DNA of 64,000 nucleotides, from positions 648,586-712,585 of the forward strand of contig JAAOMT010000718.1 in NCBI GenBank assembly GCA_016748015.1. Reading direction: 5' to 3'. Position numbers and translations under genes: made by a program. The stretch comes from Geosiphon pyriformis. Lineage: Eukaryota; Glomeromycota; Glomeromycetes; Archaeosporales; Geosiphonaceae. Positions 1 through 12,514 of the stretch are shown here, in pieces (the stretch's first letter is position 1; each line of letters starts with the position of its first letter). The notes beneath the pieces were generated by a model, which saw only the letters and a list, made by a program, of their open reading frames with translations, was not told the DNA's origin and did no database searches.

Positions 1-2382
1 AATATTATTGATAGAAAAAAATTCACTAGCAATATTAAGAGCATACTGTGTGGAAGCCTGGCAATCTCCTACCTAAATTGTATCATTTACAAAAGCACCA
101 GCAGCAAAAAAGAAGGACATCCCACCACTACTCTCAATTCTGCCAGTTCTTGCCACAAACTTAGTGTCAATCTTGTATCCACACAAATGTTCATGCCGTT
201 TGATCTCACACAATAGTGAATTATAGAAGATTCTCCAAAAAAGAGGAGAGAAAACCTCACCTTGATTCAAACCATTGTGCACATGATAGCCATCTGACAG
301 ACCAAAATCTGTCATGACCTTGTTAACTCTATTATTGTGTATGCCACTAAAGAAACTAATGAACTTACTGCACATCTTGATGTGCTTCAAGCTCACTTCC
401 AAGTAGTACCATCCAACTGAGTTATATGCTTTACTCATATCCTGCAACACTAACCAAAGTTTTCGATTTTTTTCCAAAGCATCCTCAACTACCGAGCCGA
501 CAGCAAACACTGGAGACTGGATAGACGTACCCTTTAAAACAGAAAAATTATCACCACACAGAACACCAAACTTGCTACAAGCTGACAAAATCCTGTCAGA
601 AAGAACCTTGGAGAGAATCTTCCTGGCAGTCTCGATCAGTGCAATAAGCCGAGTGTTCGTAAGAACCCCATCCCAGTCATAAGGTTTCGGAATCATCGAA
701 ACCTACACTTTCCTCCACAAAGTAGGCATACTCTCAACAACCAGACACGTATTTAACAGCTCCAGAAGGCAACCCAACACCACATCACTATCATGCTTCC
801 ACAGCTCATTAAAAATGCCAGACAAGCCAGCAGTCTTGTCATCAAGCAGACCCTCAACAACTAAGAACAGTTCACCCAAACTGATTTCACGCATTACCCC
901 AGAAAAAACATCATCCCATACATGATCCAGAGATGCATACTGGCAAGCCCAGAGTTCAGACACCACTATAGGCACCACCTGCTTCCTCGTCCATCCCACT
1001 ATAATCTCATTCACTTTAGACTTCACTTCCACAGGTTCCAGAACCAAACCATCATCAACAACCAAATGATCAAGAATTATCTTGCAAAAAGGCTGATCCA
1101 ATACACTCCTTATCATGCTCCCTTTATTAAAAGCAAAACTCTCTATGTGTCTCTCTACAGCTCTCCTAATAGAAACTTCCTCAGCCAACCTCGATTCAAA
1201 CATCTTTGACTTCCTGTATTCTTTGCGATTTGATGACAGGTACTTAAAAAGAACCATACTACTTACATTCAATCTAACCAAATCAGAGAATGCACAAGCT
1301 TTGGCCTCATCCAAAGTAGATCATTTCCTTATAAGATGATCAACTTCAAGCACGTTACTAGCGCAAACCACATCAACAATCTTGGCAATGAGTAAATCCA
1401 ACCCAAAGAACTTTGAAGAATGCTTATTTCTAGAACATTAAAATTCACTAAACCATTGTCTGGAAAAAATCTTATCAGCAGACTCAACCATTACTTTTCC
1501 TAAAATTGTTTACATAGTATCCAAATCACCACCAGCTTTGGCATCAGAGAAGAAGTCCTTGATCAACAGAAGCTTAGCTGAAACACAATTCCTAAACTCA
1601 GACCACTTGGAAGCATCTGCGTCTTTGATCTTGAACTTCCAACGATTCTTGTTAGCCTGCTTGCACAAACTATTTAGCTGAACATCCAAAAGTCTGCCCA
1701 GACCAACTGACACCATGACAGCCTTGTGGTCTGTATCAAAAAATTCTGAGACTGACCCAACCCAATGCTTAGCAACAGCAGAAGACAGATTTTCACTAAC
1801 CAAAATGTAATCAATAGTTTTTTCTATCCCTCTCAAGTTGCTTTATGTAAAAGCCTTTGCCAACTGATGGCCAGCAAGCAAATTGACCAGACCAAGACCC
1901 ATAACTCACACTCCTCCCAGATTCATTTTTGTTAAAATCCCCATCCAAGACAACAAAATTGCTGGCATTAACAGCCTTAGCAATGAATGAATTAACCTCA
2001 GATGCCTGCCTAAAATGAACGCCCAGAGATGCGCCAGCATACAAACCAAGTACAGTTACTGAAAGCTTGCCTTTGAACAAAAGACGCACTAAAATAACTT
2101 GACCAGGGATCTTTTCAATCTTAGAAACATGTCAAACCAATGAACTGTTCATAATAATTGCAACTCCAGCACTAACAAAACTCTTATCCAATCCTGAAGA
2201 AAAAATTTGCACTCCGTCGAACTTATCTGCAATCCATGGCCTAATAGAAGACCTCAACTTTGTTTCCGTAACAAACAAGACCAAATTGCCAGAATTGCAA
2301 TGTCAACGTACAACATCCTCCTGCTTGGCAGGGACATTGATTCCACAAACATTACATGTAGCAAATTTCCAAACCAGACTGC
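1..2382 (-). pseudogene. LINE ORF2 fragment: endonuclease and reverse transcriptase, inactivated
   Basis: Reading leftward from ORF1, an EEP-type (APE-like) endonuclease appears first. ETKL lies near 2255, GDFN near 1935, and the DH signature (DTDHKAVMV) near 1720. A frameshift lies near 1811-1836 and in-frame stops occur in the endonuclease N-terminal part. The reverse transcriptase follows from about 1314, with the conserved stretch MIPKPYDWDG at about 690, motif A (QDMSKAYNSV) near 430 and motif B (GLNQGEVFSP) near 260. Motif C at about 80-90 reads FVND, where the family has two consecutive acidic residues. A TAG follows at 73-75, after which the frame stays open to base 1. Another TAG at 703-705 interrupts the frame upstream of the RT core. 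Confidence 0.85.
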
Positions 2383-4320
2383 TCATTGGGATGAAAGCAG
2401 TAAAGAAGAACCCAAATCAGAACACAAGAGATCCAATCTCGCCAAAACAGAACCAACTAAAGCCTTCAAAGCCGACATTTTAGACTTCAAACCACCCACT
2501 TTGGTGGTCAGAACCTTTGAACTACTTGAACTGAAACCTGCATCCAACTCAACATTTGAGAGAGAGGGAGAGAGTAATGTCAATGTGCCATCCAAAACCA
2601 TATCTGAGTCCAAAACAGGAGCCATAGGTACAGAGCCAACCAAAGAAAGAGTATTAGAAGATGGCACCATAGGCACCAATTCAACAAAATTCAATTTCCT
2701 AAGAATGCCAGAAACCTGGTCAGCCAAAAGTTCAAGAGAGCGCTCCAAAGATGCCAACTGAGCATCCAAGGGAGACTCATCAATTGGGGAGGAGGGAGCA
2801 CTACCAACCAAATCCGAAGCACCTGACAAAGAGGGGCCAAAACCAAAACCAGAATTAGAGGGAGAGCCACCAGCAGAGGAAGCAAGAGAGACCACCTGAG
2901 CCCAAGATTTGCCACCAAAGGCAGCAGAGTGAGAGATAGAAACATTTTTTTTTACATATAACTTGGCTAAATGAAAACGATCCACACTGAAAACATGTCT
3001 TTCTTTTTTCAAAGCAATAGAAGGTGCAGGAACAGAAACATCAGAAGCATCACATTCCAAGACTGAGTGTTCAAATCTCCCACACTTTTCACACTGAACC
3101 AAGCCTAACCTAGCCCAAGAAAGTCTCACACTGCCAAAAATTGGTTCCGTGCAAAAAGCAGCTTCCAGCTTCTCCTCAGAATCAAAACCAACCACAGCAC
3201 AGCAAATCCTATTGCCTGTTTCAAATGACTGATTGATAATGCAAGTTTTCTTATCAGTCTCCTTTAACAGATTGCCAAAATTATGAGCTGTTGTTCCTAC
3301 TGGCAAAGTAAACAACAGTGCTCTGAACTGATCTCTAGAAGTCCAAGTCTTGCAATCTCCCACAGCCATAGTCATATGCACCAAATCTTTCCTGATTAGG
3401 AATGACCACTTAGAAGCCAATTGCACTGCCTGTTCCAATTTGGCAAACTCAACCACAGCCTTCTGCCATAGCCCAACCAGTTGTATGTGGATCGACTTAA
3501 TTTCTCCAAATTCAGTTACTGCGGTAATGATCATGCCTTTAGGCGTATCCATGGGAATTTTCTTGATTATTATGGTCCGATCTGAGCAAATTTCTTGTCT
3601 TTTGAGATCACTGTTTACAATGATTCCCTTTTTCCTAGTCAATGATGCAGCTCTTTCCATGTTTTTTTCTGACATGAATGTAGATCTGATGATCCCTTCA
3701 AATTTTGAGGGGGTAGTAGCCCCCCCAAAACCATTGATTCCTGAAAATAATTTCCTTATGACCTGAGTTTTGGCCGTTGCCAATTTCCTTTCTACAGCCA
3801 AAAGATTAATGTCCAAAGCAAATGATTTTTTCATGGTAACTTTCACTTGAGTTTTAATGATTTTGGGATCCACCCACACCTTATCCAAAGAGAAAGACTT
3901 ATGAGGAGGAGGGGAAACTTCCTTTTCTTCCTCCATGTCATAATTAATAGAGCCAAGAGGGGAGCCGACAGTTGCACTATTATTGAAACACTTGGCTTAA
4001 GGTGTATTCATCCTGGAATCAGGTACTTCTTTACCTTTGGAAGCTTCTCCATCAGTATCCATGTCATTAAACTGCCTGACCACACGACCAGACCCACCAC
4101 TTTTGAGAATTGCATCACTACTTGAGAACTTGGTACCACTGGAGAGTTTTTTGATTTTATGACCTAAATCACCACCAACTGAACCAGTAGTTGAAACTCT
4201 GGCTGACCTTCTCTTAACACTAGGGCCACTCATAATGGCAGCTGGACTGACAACGAAAGGGTTTGTTTCTTGTAAAATGGTGGAAGACAGTATATAAAAA
4301 AACAGAAAAACTTTTTTCAA
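2383..4320 (-). pseudogene. LINE ORF1 (RRM-like fold plus CCHC zinc knuckle), one in-frame stop
   Basis: The frame is about 645 codons long. It starts with ATG near 4320 and reads to a TAA at 3994-3996, followed by 20 further codons in the same frame into a 517-residue open stretch ending at 2383. A single nonsense change therefore splits an otherwise intact ORF1. Around 3480-3580 an RRM-like segment begins with IIIKKIPMDTPKGM. A CCHC knuckle of spacing C-x2-C-x4-H-x4-C (CEKCGRFEHSVLEC) sits at about 3058-3100. The C-terminal third is Ser/Leu-rich. LINE ORF1 proteins of this kind bind the element RNA and chaperone target-primed reverse transcription. No host function is inferred. Confidence 0.85.
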
Positions 4321-4914
4321 AATTTTGACTCTTTTTCAGGAATTTGAGATGAAGGAGAGAAAAAAGTTTTTTGTAGTTAAGCAAGTAAAATTAAAAATAA
4401 TGTAATTGAAAATAGTAATTTAATATTTGTTTTTTGTTTAAATATTTGCAAATATTTAACTGTAATTTGAGAAATATTGTAAGTAATTCTGAAGTTTGCT
4501 TTTGTCTTTGTTTTTTTTTACTGTTTTTTGGTTCAAATTTTAAGTCAAAAAAAATTTTAAGTTATATTAAGTATTTTTTTTCACAATATTAAATAATATT
4601 AAAATCAAGTTTTTAAAAATAAGTATCAGATATTTGGTTGTTGAAATCTTTAATACTTAAGTAAAAATAGTGTAACAAGTTTTTATATAGTTTTTTTTTA
4701 ACTTTAAATATGTTGTAATCTTTAAAAAAGTAGTTATTAATACAATTTTTAATATATTAGTAAAGTGTTTTTTTGAAAATTTTAATTTTATTCAAGATGT
4801 TAAATTTTTGTTTGCAATAAATGTAAATTGATTGACAATATTCTAAAGTAGTTATGTCTGTTAAAGTTGTCATTTTGAAGTTGTTGTTATATTAATTTGT
4901 AAAAAAACACCAAA
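4321..4914. other. AT-rich spacer upstream of LINE ORF1
   Basis: No coding signal is visible. The sequence is dominated by A/T runs and may include the former 5' UTR of the minus-strand LINE followed by host or relic DNA. I see no tRNA, promoter motif or repeat I can name. Confidence 0.5.
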
Positions 4915-5865
4915 TATTATTAGAAATTTTTGGTCTCTTTTTTTAAATATAATTAATGTTAATTTACTAGTATTTTCTAATTATTAGAAGTTATTAAACC
5001 TTTAATTACTGAATTTATTTTCAAATTATTTTTTATAATTTAAACTGCTAGTTTTATAAATAAAATAACTAATTCTATATTAGTTATTTTTATAATTACT
5101 TTATAGTAAAATTTAACTTTTTTTTAAAAAATGGTTGTTTAAAAACTTATTAAAAATATATAATTACTTTGCTGTAAAAGTCAATTCTTTTACAGAAGTC
5201 TTGTTTGTAAACTATCCTAATAAATATAATTAAAATAAAAATATAAAAAAAAATTTTGTTAAAAATTTTGTCTTCTGTTCAAATTTAAAGTTAATAATAG
5301 ATTACTGAAATTTATAGCTAGTCAATTTCAAAATATTAATTGAGATTTGAGAAATTTTAAATAAACTAATTATAATTTTGTTGTTGTTTAATATAGTTTT
5401 TATTAGAATGATTTGTATAAATATTAAGAAAAATATTTTTAATGAAAATAATTCTAGCTAAAATATATTTTTTTAAAGAAAGAAGCTTTTTTTTATACAG
5501 CTTATTATAATACTAGTTTATAAATTTGCACTTTTTTTTTGCTATTATTTTGTTAAACTAAAGATATATTTTAACAAATTACAAGTTATTTATATAAACT
5601 ATTTAGTATTTTGGTAAACTATTAATTATTTTTACAAATTTTTACAAATTTTAATAAATTTTTAAATTTTACATAGTTTGAAGTATTGTGTGATCTAATT
5701 ATTACAATTTGTGTATTGTATAAATTAAATTATTAATTAAATAGTAATTCAAATAATTTAATAAAATAATAAGTAATAAATTGAAATAATAATATATATT
5801 AATTAATAATAAGAATTATAAAAATAATTTTATGCTAAATAATATTTCAAATTTTATTGATAACA
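4915..5865 (+). repeat. LTR-like repeat copy A (~951 bp), heavily AT-converted
   Basis: This copy aligns collinearly with the repeats at 6181-7149 and 9331-10293 (the latter inverted). Shared landmarks include TTTTTGGTCTCTTTT near the start, the AATTTCAAAATATTAATTG region and the TTAATTAATAATAAGAATTA region near the end. The ends read TATTATTAG and ATTGATAACA, decayed forms of TGTTACCGG and CTGGTAACA. Nearly all differences from the other copies replace C or G with T or A. No target-site duplication can be recognised. Confidence 0.75.
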
Positions 5866-6180
5866 TTATATTTGAAATTTCTTTGTCAATAAAAGCAGTA
5901 ACCAAATTTGACAATATAAAAATATAATTAATTTTTTTTGATTCTTCTTGAATTCTTTTATATAAAAAATTTAATAAATAAACTACTAACTAAAAAATTA
6001 ACTAAACTTAAATCTACACATTTTTTGAAACTAATATTATGCTTAATACTATCTTTATTAAAATTATTCTCAAAATAACAAAAATACTTTTATTAAATAT
6101 ATTGACTATAAAAAAATTAATAATAATTGTTTAATTCAAATATTATTTTAGAAATACTCTTATATATAAACTTAAAACAG
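5866..6180. other. AT-rich spacer between repeat copies A and B
   Basis: This is about 315 bp of A/T-rich sequence without an open frame of note or a recognisable element. Confidence 0.5.
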
Positions 6181-7149
6181 TATTACTGGAGGTTTTTGGT
6201 CTCTTTTCTTGAATGTTGTTAATGTTAATTTGCTGTGAATTCATGTTCTCAGAAAGTAGTTAAACCTCTAGTAACTGAATTTATCTTTAAATTATCTCCT
6301 ATAATTTGAACTGCTGGGCTTATAAGTAGAATGGCCAATTTCTTATTAGTTACTTTATGTAGTTATACTGTAGTAAATGTCAACTCTTTCCCAGAAATTG
6401 CTCATCTGGAAGCTCACTAAAAATGTGTAGTTACTTTGCTGTGAAAATTAACTCTTCTACAGGAATCTCATCTGTAGGCTACTTTAATAATTATAATAAG
6501 AAAAAAAATAAAAATAAAAGAAATATAAAAGAAATAGAATTTTATCAAGGGAAACGTTTTCTATCCAGACCTGGAGTCACTAACAGTTTACTGAAATTGG
6601 TAGCTAATCAATTTCAAAATGTTAATTGTGTTGAGAAAATTTCAAGTGTAATAATCAAAGAATTTGGTTTTTGAATATTTAATTTTTATTTGAGATATGT
6701 AAAAAGTAATTTGTTCTAATTAAGATACTTAAAATAAGATACTATGGTAAGATATGAGAAGATATATTTTCTTGAAAAAAGAAGCTCTTTTTTTATACAA
6801 CTTGTTATAGTACTAGTTTTTTGAACTTGTACTTTTCTCTTTGCTACAATTTGGATGAATTAAAGATACATTTTGGCAAACTACAAGTTATTTTACTGAA
6901 CTATTGATTATTTCGGCCAATTTTCATTAATTTCGTTAAATTTTGACTATGTTAAATGGTTCAGAGTATTGTGTAATTTAATCATTTTAATTTCTAGAGT
7001 ACAAATTAAATTATTGATTGAGTAATAATATTTGATAATTTGATTAAATAATAAGTAATAATCAAAAATAATAATAATATATGTTAATTAATAATAGGAA
7101 TTATGAGGATAATTTCATGCTAATTAATAGCTAAATTCTACTGGTAATA
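6181..7149 (+). repeat. LTR-like repeat copy B (~969 bp)
   Basis: This is the same repeat as copy C at 9331-10293 but in the opposite orientation. It begins TATTACTGGAGG and ends CTACTGGTAATA. The TG...CA termini seen in copy C have each changed by one transition (TG to TA, CA to TA). It shows intermediate decay: more G/C than copy A, less than copy C. An 83-codon frame at 6423-6674 lies inside it and is not considered a gene, because the repeat shows no coding conservation between copies. The flanks do not give a convincing target-site duplication. Confidence 0.75.
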
Positions 7150-9330
7150 AAAAAAACTGATTATTAAAAATCTTTAAAATTTTTGAAACATATTTAACTA
7201 AATATTTATTTACAATTAAAGTCACACTAATATTTAAATAATCTAAATTTAAATTAAAAGTAAATACTCTTATACTTATAAACTTATTTACAACTTATGA
7301 TTTGATACTAAAACAAAGCTTAGTCTTAGTAATAATTAAAATATTATTTTTTGATTCTTTATGTTATCTAATAATATTATCTTGCTTAACAAAAACATTT
7401 ATTTTTTTAACATTATATGTAGCTATATTTTAAGTTAAATTACTTATTATAAATGAAAATAAAATATTACCTTATTATTTAAATTAAAAAATTTTAGTTT
7501 ATTTATAATAAATTTAATTAAACTTTTTAAAATTATTATGTTAGCTTTCAAATTACCAAGTTTAGTAATAAAAATTTTGGATTTATTAAGAGATATATTC
7601 TAGAAAATATCAGAATTAATACATAAAAAAAAATTAAACAATGATTCATTAACAGTCATGTTCAATACAAAGTCAACATTTAAAACAGATATTTTTACAA
7701 TATATTATAATAATAACAAATAAAAAAAGCTATCCAATTTGCAAGAAATTTTAATGACATAATTAAACAAAAGCTTTAAAAAGTATTTAAGAATATTTAA
7801 CTAAAAAACCAAAATTAAAATAACAGAAACTTTTTTAAAATCATTAACAAATATATCTATCAATAAATTACCAGTAAACAACTCAAATAAAAAATGTTTT
7901 GATTTATTACTTATCATAAAAGTTTATGTTATTCTATCAAAAAAAACCAGACAAAACACAAAAATCTGCTTTTTAGCATATATAAAAATAAGACATTTTT
8001 TATCTGATTCTGAAAAAAAAATTTAAACTCTAATTAAATAGTTTAAAACTACTCTTACAAATAGCTAAAATATAATTAAATATCTTATATTTAATATACT
8101 TAAAAAATAACAAACCAGTCCAAATCAAATTAATTTTTCTAAAGACAGAAATCAAACAAATAGTAATATTTTTGGCTATAACAAACTTAAAACACACAAT
8201 AATACAGTATATTCATATATAAAATACAGAATTATAAGATATAAAACATGTTTTCTTATTATAAAACTAGACTAAACATAATAAATTGTAAACAATAGTG
8301 CTTATTAATAAAGTATATAAGAAAGCACAATAGCAGTTTTTTTGATTTTATGTTAGTTTGTTAGTATTGGCTTTGGTAATATGTATTGAGTTTTTTTTAA
8401 CAAGATTAATTATTTGAAAACAATTAGATTAATAATTTCAAAATTCTTAAACTTAACCAAAGCTTTTTGTCAAAAACCAATAAATTGTATTTTAATAAAA
8501 ACAATCTTATCAAATTTAGAAAATATTAATATTTTTAGATTGGCATTAACTAAAATTTTTTTTTTATAGCTAATTGTTTTATAGCTTTAAGACTATATTC
8601 TGATGTAAAAAATATTCTAATAATGTCTTAGAATTTTAAAAAAGTTAACACTTTTCCAAAACTGTTAATTTTATAAAATAATTTTTTTACAAACTTGAAT
8701 TTATTATTTAAATTTTTGTCAAATATAGCCAAAAAGTTGATGTTTAATGCAAATAATTTAACTAAATTAAAGTTTTTTTTTAATATATACATTTAAGTAC
8801 CAAATAAAATCAATTGACAGAAATAATAAAAAAATAAAAACATTATTATTATTATTAAAGCCAAAATTACATAAGCCAATAGAAAAAATTAATATTTTTT
8901 TAAAGTTAAAACACTTTATTTTTGGAATATTGGTGTAAAATTCAGCAGTTTTTTATTTTTATTTTTAGTATTATTGTTAATATTAAATATAGCCAAACTC
9001 TTAATCATATTATCAAAAAACTGTTCATGTTTTCAAAATGATTAACATTATATAATAATATCTTGAATTCTAAATTTGCTTTATTACTTAAGTGTTTTAC
9101 TTTATTAATTAATATTTTTGGCTTTTATATTAAACTTTTATTTATTGAACTTAAAACAACAATACAAGCCAATTTTTTTTAGATATAGTACTATTAATAA
9201 TAATTGACAAAGCAATAAAAAAAAAGTTTATAATTTAAAAAATTGCAAATTTGAAATAGCAAAGAAAAACAAAACAAAAAAAACTAAAAACTTTTTTTAT
9301 TAAATTAGCTCTTTAGAGAATTTTAGATGT
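7150..9330 (-). mobile_element. AT-saturated relic of a LINE ORF1 region
   Basis: The segment at about 8440-8830 aligns base by base, at the same spacing, with the minus-strand LINE ORF1 at about 3440-3860. For example, AGCTTTTTGTCAAAAACC corresponds to AGCCTTCTGCCATAGCCC, and AGCCAAAAAGTTGATGTTTA corresponds to AGCCAAAAGATTAATGTCCA. Differences are mostly C-to-T and G-to-A, leaving no usable frame. The remainder (7150-8400 and 8830-9330) is equally A/T-rich and probably belongs to the same relic, but I could not align it with confidence. The relic sits between inverted LTR-like copies B and C. Confidence 0.6.
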
Positions 9331-10293
9331 TGTTACCAGTAGAATTTTAGCTATTAATTAGCATGAAATTACCCTCATAATTCCTATTATTAATTAGCAT
9401 ATATTATTATTATTTCGATTACCACTTATTATTTAATCAAATTATCAAATATCATTACTCAATCAATAATCCGATTTGTACCATAGAAATTAAGATGATC
9501 AAATTACACAATACTCTGAACCATTTAATATAGTCAAAATTCGCCAAAATTAATGAAAATTGGTCGAAATAATCAATAGTTTAGTAAAATAACTTGTAGT
9601 TTGCCGAAATGTATCTTTAATTCACCCAAATTGTAGCAAAGAGAAAAGTGCAAGTTCAAAAACTAGTACTATAACAAATTGTATAAAATAAGAGCTTCTC
9701 TCTTCAAGAAAATGTATCTTCTCATAATATCTTAACATAGTATCTTACTTTAGATATCTTAATTGGAACAAATCATCTTTTACACATTTCAAATAAAAAT
9801 TAAATATTCGAAAAACAAATCCTTTGATTATTACACTTGAAATTCTCCCAACACAACTAACGTTTTGAAATTGATTAGCTACCAATTTCAGTAAACTGTT
9901 AGTGACTCCAGGCCTAAATAGAAAACGTTTTCTCTTGACAAAATTCTATTTCTTTTATATTTCTTTTCTTTTCTTATTACAATCATTAAGGTAGCCTACA
10001 GATGAGATTCCTGTAGAAGAGTTGACTTTCACAGCAAAGTAACTACACATTTTTAGTGAGCTTCTGAACGAGCAATTCCTGAGAAAGAGTTGACATTTAC
10101 TACAACATAACTACACAAAGTAACTGGCATGGAATTGGCCATTCTACTTATAAGCTTGGCAGTTCAAATTATAGGAGATAATTTGAAGATAAATTCAGTT
10201 ATTGGAGGTTCAACTGCTTCCAGAAAACGTGAAAGTAGCAACAGACAAACATTAACAACATTCAAGAAAAGAGACCAAAAACCTCCGGTAACA
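9331..10293 (-). repeat. LTR-like repeat copy C, likely solo LTR with ATGT target duplication
   Basis: This is the best-preserved copy (963 bp). Read on the minus strand it starts TGTTACCGGAGG and ends CTACTGGTAACA, giving 7-bp terminal inverted repeats with TG...CA ends. It is flanked on both sides by ATGT (9327-9330 and 10294-10297). TG...CA ends plus a short direct duplication are the hallmark of a long terminal repeat. No internal retroelement region adjoins it, so a solo LTR is the simplest reading. A long MITE-like element is the alternative. Confidence 0.7.
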
Positions 10294-10767
10294 ATGTAAA
10301 AAAAAGAAGTTTATTATTATAGTTTATGTTTTTGTATATAAATATATTTAATTTTAAAAATTAAATTAATTAAATAAAACTAAAGTTGTTTTTTTTTTTA
10401 ATAGTATTGTTTTTAATAATACTTAAAAAAAATTGTTAATTATCAAAAAATTTTAAATAAATAATTTTTATTTTAATATTTTATATTTAATATTTTTTTT
10501 AAAAATAATATTAAGCTATTTTATATAAATTTGCTTTTTAAGTTTTTTAAATACTATTATTTAAATTAATTTTGTTAATTTTTTTTAAAGTTGTTAAGTT
10601 TTTAGTAATTTTTAAATTTATGTTATTATTAAAAAAATTTAATTTATTAATTAACATAAAATTATTTTTATTATTTTTATTAAAAATTAATATTTTTATT
10701 ATTTAATTAATAATCTAATTTAAATAATACACAAATATAAACAAATACTCTTTGTTTCCTTAATTTT
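10294..10767. other. AT-rich leader of the second LINE; shares a repeat with the window's right end
   Basis: The stretch at about 10395-10475 closely matches about 63885-63960, sharing the run ATTGTTTTTAATAATACTTA followed by collinear A/T-rich sequence. It lies directly upstream of the LINE ORF1 start at 10768. It may be the 5' region of that LINE family or another dispersed repeat. Confidence 0.45.
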
Positions 10768-12421
10768 ATGACCATGACCAGAGCAAAGAGTAAAAAAGCT
10801 GCACCTGATATCTGTTCTGAGATATCTAATAAAATTTCAACCAAAGGAGCTCTCTTTGTTGTAGAAGCAACTAGGCAAAACGTTTTAGAGGCCTTTTTTT
10901 TATCTAGTAATCATAATAAGCTGCCTTTGATAGCCACTGAAGCAACTTCCTCATCTTTGGCTGGTTTCTCACCAGTCAAAGTTTCCTTAAAGAAACACAC
11001 TTGGGTTAGTCCCAGTATTGCCTTTACCCTGACTAAGAGTCCAAAAGTTTTTAATAATAGACCAATAAATAAGCTGGTTTTTCCCTTTATAGATTTAATA
11101 CCTGGTGCTTCTAACACCATCTCTTTAAAAAAAATAGTCAAAAAAACCAAAAGTTCAGAAAAGTGGGGGCAATCACTTGCTTCTGCTATTGTTACACCAA
11201 ACCCTTTTGTAGTTCCAAATGAGATTTTAGATGAGATCCCCATAGCATTATCTGGCACATTGTCCAAGATGGGCCAAGATTAACCACTGGCTGTGTTGCC
11301 AAATATGGTATCTTCTGACAGATCATTGCCAGTTTTAGAAGCAAAACAATTTCCTTCTATTGGGTTATCTGTTCTTGAGAATTGGGCTGATCAAATAGAG
11401 ACTGAATTATCTTCTTCTCTAGTTTCTGGTGCTATTTCTGGTGGTGCTTAGGAAACTATTGCTAGTCATCAAAGGTTTGCTGAGTGAGTGGTCTTCACTC
11501 TGGTGTCTGATATTACTTTTAAGATTAAATTAGCTTATGTTAAGGCTCTTTTTCAGTCAGTACATGGTTTTTTGAATGCAAAGTCAGTATCAAAAGACAA
11601 TGTAAAGCTGTTTTGTGTAGAATTTGCTTCTCAAGTGTCTTTGGAAGCTGCATTTTTAGTTGAGCTTGCAAGCTCCGTACATTTGGCCACTTTCAAAATT
11701 GCCAAGTCTTTGGTGATTTCTGAGTCTGGTTCCCTTTCTGCTGCTGTTGCACTGCATGATATGCCCTTGGGTGTGTCTACTGCTAACATTAAAATGGCTC
11801 TCAGTGTGTTTGGTAGTGTTACTCGTGTTGTGCTGAAGTCTACTGGTATTTGGCAGTATGTGGTGGTTTATTTTGAAAAGTTGAACTCTGCTGTGTCTGC
11901 TTTGAATTATTGGTCTGTCTTGGTGGACAAGAATAGTGTTAGAATCCTCTCTCTGGTGAATCAAAATGAGACTATTTTGTCTTGTGATAAGTTTAAGACC
12001 AAGTTGGTCAATCTTTTTTCTAAATGCACAGCTTTTGAAATTAGTAATATGATTTCTTAAGTTGGTAGTTAGACATGCTTTATTTTTTGTTCTCCTGAGT
12101 CTGGTCATTATTTTCGGTTTGCTCTGATTATATTTGGTTCTCAAGCTGATTTGGATTCTGCTGTTGTCAAAACTGGTACACTAAAGAAGTGCCGTATTTG
12201 GTGGGAAACCTCTGGTTATCAGCATTGTTTTAAGTATCAAGAGTTGGGTTATCTAACTGCTGATTATAAGGTTTCTTTGCCTCCTTCTCTCAAGTCTCCT
12301 AAGATGTTTACACTCCGCTGTTACGGTTTAAGAATTTAGCAAAAAGAATCATAAAAATAATACAAACTATTCAATCATAATATAGCACAGTAATAATCTT
12401 AGAAAGGTAATGATTAACATA

Positions 12422-12513
12422 GTAGCAAACACCATCTCGCGATAGTGGCAAGCACCAGTTCACAATAGCAGCCAACACCAACTGGTGATAGCAGCAAGCA
12501 CCAGGTTGAAATA
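12422..12513 (+). repeat. 23-bp minisatellite, four units, abutting the assembly gap
   Basis: Four consecutive 23-bp units occupy 12422-12444, 12445-12467, 12468-12490 and 12491-12513. Each has the form G-[TC]-[AG]-G-C-A/C-A-[AG]-C-A-C-C-A, a variable middle, then ATA. The array runs to within one base of the N-run, so more units may lie in the gap. Confidence 0.85.
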
Positions 12514-12514
12514 T

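Larger units (their letters stand above)
1..4320 (-). mobile_element. LINE-type non-LTR retrotransposon, decayed, 3' part outside window
   Basis: A two-ORF non-LTR retroelement lies on the minus strand. ORF1 (nucleic-acid-binding, zinc knuckle) runs from 4320 to 2383. ORF2 (endonuclease then reverse transcriptase) runs from about 2382 to the window edge. The downstream part of ORF2 and the 3' end are not in the window. Coding similarity is still strong over the whole length, but several nonsense codons and at least one frameshift make this copy inactive. The visible stops look like single transitions (a CAA-type codon to TAA, a TGG-type codon to TAG). It is much less decayed than the relic at 7.2-9.3 kb. 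Confidence 0.9.

Noticed and set aside
6423-6674. 83-codon frame inside LTR-like copy B
   Set aside because: The frame is not kept in copies A or C, so it is a chance frame in a repeat.
6181-10293. A single 4.1-kb DNA transposon with ~960-bp terminal inverted repeats
   Set aside because: Each ~0.96-kb unit has its own TG...CA ends, copy C has its own ATGT duplication, and a third copy lies outside at 4915. Independent LTR-like insertions explain the inverted pair better.
12422-12513. CRISPR-like regularly spaced repeat
   Set aside because: The 23-bp units are directly tandem with no spacers and sit inside a retroelement LTR of a eukaryote.
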